Below, piece by piece: positions 60,127 to 64,000 of a DNA stretch of 64,000 nucleotides. This DNA comes from Anaeromyxobacter oryzae (lineage in GTDB: Bacteria > Myxococcota > Myxococcia > Myxococcales > Anaeromyxobacteraceae), in the NCBI RefSeq assembly GCF_023169945.1, contig NZ_AP025591.1:310001-374000 (forward strand). The letters are read 5' to 3'. The first letter of the stretch is position 1. The number at the start of each line of letters is the position of its first letter. The notes under the pieces are model-generated. The model was not told the origin of the DNA. It worked only from the letters and a program-made list of their open reading frames with translations, and did not search any database. The translations under genes were made by a program, and so were the position numbers.

Positions 60127-61391
60127 GTCCTGAACCCCACCCACATGTCCCGCCGATCCGGCGTGTAGAAGTTCCGCCACGTGTTCCGCAGCAGCCGCGC
60201 CGGCGTGGCGAAGCTGCCTCCGCGGAGCACCCGGTGGGTGCCGAACCACGGCTGGGAGTACTCGCGGTACGGATCCGGCACGAACCCGGGATACGGCAGG
60301 AAGTCGCTCGCCGTCCACTCCCAGACGTTCCCGACGAGCTGGCGGCACCCGAAGGCGCTGTCTCCCGCGGCGAGCGCGCCCACGTCGACGGGGTGGAGCA
60401 CCCGCGCGTCGAGGTGCGCGCGCTCCGGCGTGGGCGGCGCGTCGCCCCAGGGGAAGCGCCGCTTGTGCGCCGCGAGGCGGCCGTCCGGACCGGGCTCGCC
60501 CGCCGCGGCGGCCTCCCACTCCGCCTCCGTCGGGAGCCGGCGTCCCGCCCAGCGGCACCACGCCTCCGCCTCCCACCAGTTCACGTGCACCATCGGCCGG
60601 TGCGGGGCGAGCGGCACGACGCGATCGAACTCCCGGCGTGCCCACCGATCGCCGGCGCGCTCCCAGTACGCCGGCCGGTCCACGCCCGCCGCCTCACGCC
60701 AGCGCCAGCCCGCGTCGCTCCAGAGCGCCCGCCGCGCGTAGCCACCGTCGTCCACGAAGGCACCGAAGTCCGCCTGCGTCACCGGCGCCCGCGCGATCCG
60801 GAAGGGCGCGAGCGCGACCGGATGCGCCCACTTCTCGTTGTCGAAGACGAACGGCTCGTCCGGCGACGCGCCGAGGAGGAACGTGCCTCCCGGCACCGCC
60901 ACGTCGCCGGGGCACGGGCCGCCGCCCTCGGGCGCGGGCGCGGTGCCCGGCAGCGGCGGCGCGCGATCGCCGAGCGTCTGTCGCGTGAACGCCATCGCCT
61001 CGAGGTGCATGTCCTCGTGGAAGACCGTCAGGCACGCGAACCAGGCGTCCGCCGGGTCGCTCGCCGCGGCGAGGCGCGCGAGCGCCGCGGCCTCGACCGC
61101 GGCGAGGTACTCGAGCGTGCTCGCCAGCGACGGCAGCGGCAGCTCCCACCGGCGGTCGTGCGGGATGGCGATGGAGTCGTAGAGCGCGTCGCCGTCGGCG
61201 CGGAGCGGCGGGAGCCCGGCACGACGGAGGATCCAGCGCTCCTGGAACCACGCGACGTGGCCCAGCTCCCAGAGCGGCGGATTGACGATGGCGAGGCGCG
61301 GGCCGAGCAGCGCGCCTGGCGCGAGGGCGCGGCCCAGCGCCAGCGTCCGTGCGCGGGCATCCCGGATCCAGGCTCCGACCGCATCGTCCAT
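60114..61391 (-). CDS. senA: Selenoneine synthase SenA (EgtB-like)
   Basis: A 425-residue non-heme iron enzyme with an N-terminal DinB-2 fold and a C-terminal FGE-sulfatase fold. The iron ligands are likely His45 (LWELGHVAWFQERW), His125 and His129 (FHEDMHLEAMAFTRQTLG). The HEDMH...TRQTLG form is that of SenA, not of the HEQQH form usual in EgtB. The C-terminal part has VGNVWEWTASDF and LRGGSFATPARL. SenA joins a seleno-sugar to hercynine. A hercynine-making EgtD gene is not seen here. Translation runs directly into senB. A plain ergothioneine EgtB is the alternative, but the SenB neighbour argues against it. Confidence 0.9.
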   Translation of the reverse strand: MDDAVGAWIRDARARTLALGRALAPGALLGPRLAIVNPPLWELGHVAWFQERWILRRAGLPPLRADGDALYDSIAIPHDRRWELPLPSLASTLEYLAAVEAAALARLAAASDPADAWFACLTVFHEDMHLEAMAFTRQTLGDRAPPLPGTAPAPEGGGPCPGDVAVPGGTFLLGASPDEPFVFDNEKWAHPVALAPFRIARAPVTQADFGAFVDDGGYARRALWSDAGWRWREAAGVDRPAYWERAGDRWARREFDRVVPLAPHRPMVHVNWWEAEAWCRWAGRRLPTEAEWEAAAAGEPGPDGRLAAHKRRFPWGDAPPTPERAHLDARVLHPVDVGALAAGDSAFGCRQLVGNVWEWTASDFLPYPGFVPDPYREYSQPWFGTHRVLRGGSFATPARLLRNTWRNFYTPDRRDMWVGFRTCAV

Positions 61392-61653
61392 CCCTGTCCC
61401 GATTAGAGCGGGCAGCTGCCTGCGGCAACCCCGACGCGCCGCGCCGCGCCGCGCCGCGCCGGCAGCGGCCCCTTTCGCGTCACGCCCGCGACGCCCCCGC
61501 GGCGGGAATCACGCCGGGGCGGGTGCGGACCGCGAGAGCCGGCCCCGCGTGGGACCGGACGCGACCGCGCGGCGGTCCCATCCTCCGCCTGTCGGCGCGC
61601 GCTCGCCCGGCCACGTCCCTCGGGACGGCGCCCGCCCTCCTCCGGAGTCGCCC

Positions 61654-62784
61654 ATGCAGCAGAGACCCACGCTCCTCGCGCCCGCCGCGGTGGCGATGCG
61701 CCTCCTCCTGCCCCTCGTCCTCGCCCTCGCGGCCGCGGCGCTGCTCGCCGGGTGTGGCAGCGACAAGTTCGATCTCTCGAGCCCGCAGGTCGCGCCGGGC
61801 GGCACGGTCTCGGCGGAGCAGGTCTTCGACGGCTTCGGCTGCACCGGCGGCAACGTCTCGCCGGAGCTGCGCTGGAAGCACGTGCCGGCCGGGACGAAGA
61901 GCTTCGCGGTGACGGTGTTCGATCCCGACGCGCCGACCGGCAGCGGGTTCTGGCACTGGACCATCTTCGACATCCCGGCGTCGGCGTCGAGCCTCGCGCG
62001 GGACGCCGGCAAGCCCGGCAACGGCGTCGCGCCGGCGGGCTCCGTGCAGGGCTACACCGACTTCGGCGCGAGCGGGTACGGGGGTCCGTGCCCGCCGGCG
62101 GGAGATCCGGCGCACCGGTACGTGTTCACGATCCACGCGCTGAAGGTGGACTCGCTCGGGCTCGACGCGAACGCGCCGGGTGCGCTGGTCAGCTTCTCCG
62201 CGCGCGCGAACGAGATCGCGAGCACCTCGTTCACCGCGAAGTACGGACGGCCCGGCACCCCGACCTCGCACGAGATCCCGCCGACGGTGAGCGGGTTCAC
62301 GCTCTCGAGCGCGGAGGTTCCCGCCGGCGGCACCGTCCCGGCGGAGCAAGTCTTCGACGGCTTCGGCTGCACCGGCGCCAACGTCTCGCCCGGACTCGAG
62401 TGGACGGGAGCGCCCCAGGGAACCGAAGGGTTCGTGCTCACGATGTACGACCCCGACGCGCCGACGGGGAGCGGGTTCTGGCACTGGCTCGTGTTCGACA
62501 TCCCCGCGACGGCGACGTCGATCCCGAAGGGCGCCGGGATCCCGGGCGCCTCGCCCGCGGGTGGGACCCAGGGCTACACCGACTTCGGCGTCTCGGCGTA
62601 CGGCGGCCCGTGCCCGCCCGCCGGCGACAAGCCGCACCGGTACGTCTTCACGCTGTACGCCGTGAAGTCCGCCGACCTCGCCTCGCAGGGCCTCGGCCCG
62701 ACCTCCACGGGCGGGCTCATCGGTTTCGTCACGCGGAGCGCCGCGCTCGCGCGGGCGGAGTTCACCGCTACGTACGGACGGTGA
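61654..62784 (+). CDS. Lipoprotein with two tandem PEBP (YbhB/YbcL) domains
   Basis: A 376-residue protein. A lipoprotein signal (LLLPLVLALAAAALLAGC, Cys at residue 34) is followed by two phosphatidylethanolamine-binding-protein-like domains (about 38-205 and 215-376). Each has VFDGFGCTG, DPDAPTGSGFWHW, GYTDFG and GGPCPPAGD...HRYVFT; the two domains are close copies. YbhB/YbcL proteins normally have one domain and no clear enzymatic role. It lies divergent to senA with 262 bp between. That gap holds a GCGCC repeat near 61436-61461 and nothing else I recognise. Ligand unknown. Confidence 0.9.
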   Translation: MQQRPTLLAPAAVAMRLLLPLVLALAAAALLAGCGSDKFDLSSPQVAPGGTVSAEQVFDGFGCTGGNVSPELRWKHVPAGTKSFAVTVFDPDAPTGSGFWHWTIFDIPASASSLARDAGKPGNGVAPAGSVQGYTDFGASGYGGPCPPAGDPAHRYVFTIHALKVDSLGLDANAPGALVSFSARANEIASTSFTAKYGRPGTPTSHEIPPTVSGFTLSSAEVPAGGTVPAEQVFDGFGCTGANVSPGLEWTGAPQGTEGFVLTMYDPDAPTGSGFWHWLVFDIPATATSIPKGAGIPGASPAGGTQGYTDFGVSAYGGPCPPAGDKPHRYVFTLYAVKSADLASQGLGPTSTGGLIGFVTRSAALARAEFTATYGR

Positions 62785-62874
62785 ACCCCGTGACGCCGTG
62801 AGGCTCGCCCGGCGTACGACGGGACGGTAACGGGCCCACCGGCCTCCGCGGCGTGGCGGCCGCTCGCCTTCCGC

Positions 62875-64000
62875 TCAGGGTCGCGCGTGCGCCTGCGGCT
62901 CCACCGCAGGGCGACCGCGTTCGCGCGCGCCTGCCCGTGGAGGCTCGCCGCCCTGCCGGGGGGCTCGCGCTGCGAGCGCGAGGTCGCGGACGCGCCGGAT
63001 GTCCTCGTCCGAGTAGGGCCCCTCGACGCCGGAGATCGCGGCCAGCCGCATGCCGTGCTTGAGGCCGAGCTTGTAGATCTCCTTCACCTTCTCCCACTGG
63101 ATGTTGCGGCCGACCGTGTACGTCTCGAACCGGCCCTCGAGCGCGAGGACGATGGTCTCCGCCAGGCACGCGTAGACGACGCCCTTCGGGAGGCCGATGT
63201 CGCGCATCTGCACGTCGCCGGGGAGCTGGATCTCGCCCGACTCGATCACGAGGACGTCCGGCCGCTTCGCGACCTCCGATGGCGGAAGATCGAGCGGCCG
63301 CGCGACGTCCGTGATCACGCAGCCCGGCTTCACCTTCATGATGTCGAGGATCTTCTTCCCGGCGCCGGACGTCGCGGTGACGATGAGATCCATGTCGCGC
63401 AGGTTCTCGTTCGCCTGGCTCGACAGGCGCAGGATCGCGTCCGGCGTGTCCGCGAGGATCGCCTCGCGGAGCGTGAGCAGCTTCCCGATCTCGGGCGAGA
63501 CGAGGTGGACCTCCTCGAACGCCATCGCGAGCAGCCGCGCGCACACGGAGCCGATGGCGCCCGTCGCGCCGACCACCATCGCCTTGCCGGCGACCTTGCC
63601 TCGCTCGTCGCGCGAGAGGAGCCCCATGCGCTTCACGGCGTCGGCCGCGGCCCACAGCGCGCCCGACGCGCTGTAGCTGTTCCCGGTGGTGATGGGGATG
63701 CTGGCCCGCCTCGCGACGGTGACGCCGGCGTCGCCGACGACCTTCGTGAACGCGCCCAGCCCCATGATCTGGGCGCCCAGGCGCTCCGCCATCTTCGCCG
63801 CGTCGAGCAGCCGCCGGTACGTGAACTCCGGGCTGTGCGCGAGCAGCTCCTTCGGCGTGCCCCCCACGGTGATGAGCCAGCCTTCGGCCTCGACGCCCGT
63901 CGGCGACTTGATGCCGGTGACCCGTGAGTAGACGAAGGGTGGCGAGTACGCGATCAGCCTCTCGAGGATGGGCAGCACGATCGAGGGGGCGATGCGCGAC
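62875..64000 (-). CDS. Long-chain acyl-ACP reductase-like protein (5' end outside window)
   Basis: At least 374 residues; the reading frame continues past base 64000, so the N-terminus is missing. Seen: YSRVTGIKSPTGVEAEGWL, GLGAFTKVVGDAGVTVARRA, ITTGNSYSASGALW and a Rossmann loop VVGATGAIGSVCARLLA. All are close to cyanobacterial acyl-ACP reductase (AAR), which makes fatty aldehydes from acyl-ACP with NADPH. The Cys in GVVYACLAETIVLALEG is in the place of the AAR active-site cysteine. The last 30 residues are a Pro/Arg-rich tail not in AAR. No aldehyde-deformylating oxygenase is in view. Confidence 0.85.
   Translation of the reverse strand, partial: SRIAPSIVLPILERLIAYSPPFVYSRVTGIKSPTGVEAEGWLITVGGTPKELLAHSPEFTYRRLLDAAKMAERLGAQIMGLGAFTKVVGDAGVTVARRASIPITTGNSYSASGALWAAADAVKRMGLLSRDERGKVAGKAMVVGATGAIGSVCARLLAMAFEEVHLVSPEIGKLLTLREAILADTPDAILRLSSQANENLRDMDLIVTATSGAGKKILDIMKVKPGCVITDVARPLDLPPSEVAKRPDVLVIESGEIQLPGDVQMRDIGLPKGVVYACLAETIVLALEGRFETYTVGRNIQWEKVKEIYKLGLKHGMRLAAISGVEGPYSDEDIRRVRDLALAARAPRQGGEPPRAGARERGRPAVEPQAHARP

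Noticed and set aside
60114..61391. Ordinary ergothioneine synthase EgtB
   Set aside because: The metal-site string HEDMH...TRQTLG and the overlapping SenB gene fit SenA better.

Overview
The window is one contiguous stretch of very GC-rich bacterial chromosome. GTG starts are frequent, genes are tightly packed, and many stop and start codons overlap as ATGA or GTGA. This style, together with a periplasmic CxxCH protein carrying a GGC-type C-terminal sorting signal and a mix of respiratory, lipid and glucan genes, points to a myxobacterium-like organism (Myxococcota, most like Anaeromyxobacter). The taxon is an inference; no rRNA or other marker gene lies in the window.

Layout. 1-6.7 kb: a respiratory nitrate reductase operon narG(partial)-narH-narJ-narI/narK, where the cytochrome b subunit and the nitrate transporter are one polypeptide. 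6.7-10.5 kb: a Y1/RAYT-type transposase, a REP-like palindrome, two tandem-repeat arrays, a small lipoprotein, a soluble histidine kinase, a coiled-coil protein and a decayed response regulator. 10.5-15.9 kb: a BMP-type ABC importer with a xanthine/guanine phosphoribosyltransferase, probably a purine uptake and salvage operon. 16.0-22.0 kb: lipid genes (wax ester synthase/DGAT, BtaA-like aminocarboxypropyl transferase, phosphatidylserine decarboxylase-like) converging on an RND/MMPL exporter. 22.0-30.5 kb: a GNAT protein, then two rifampin-phosphotransferase-like dikinases around a compact divergent promoter, with a UbiA-like membrane protein and a 2-oxoglutarate oxygenase. This last group is the best candidate here for an undescribed pathway.

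30.6-38.9 kb: a four-carbon sugar (tetrulose) utilisation locus with SIS and TIM-barrel isomerases, a sugar ABC importer, an EryH-like triosephosphate-isomerase homologue, DhaL, DhaK and a divergent RpiB/EryI. 39.0-46.7 kb: alpha-glucan genes malQ, glgE and a maltokinase-branching enzyme fusion. 46.8-49.9 kb: a large exported diheme, Ig-repeat protein. 50.6-57.1 kb: a branched-chain amino acid type importer with a LivM-LivG fusion, then an ABC-2 exporter. 57.1-61.4 kb: a 6/7-bp repeat array, then a GH13 alpha-glucosidase coupled to senB and senA, the selenoneine genes. 61.6-64 kb: a double-PEBP lipoprotein and an acyl-ACP-reductase-like gene that runs off the window.

No tRNA, rRNA, CRISPR array, phage or conjugative module was seen.
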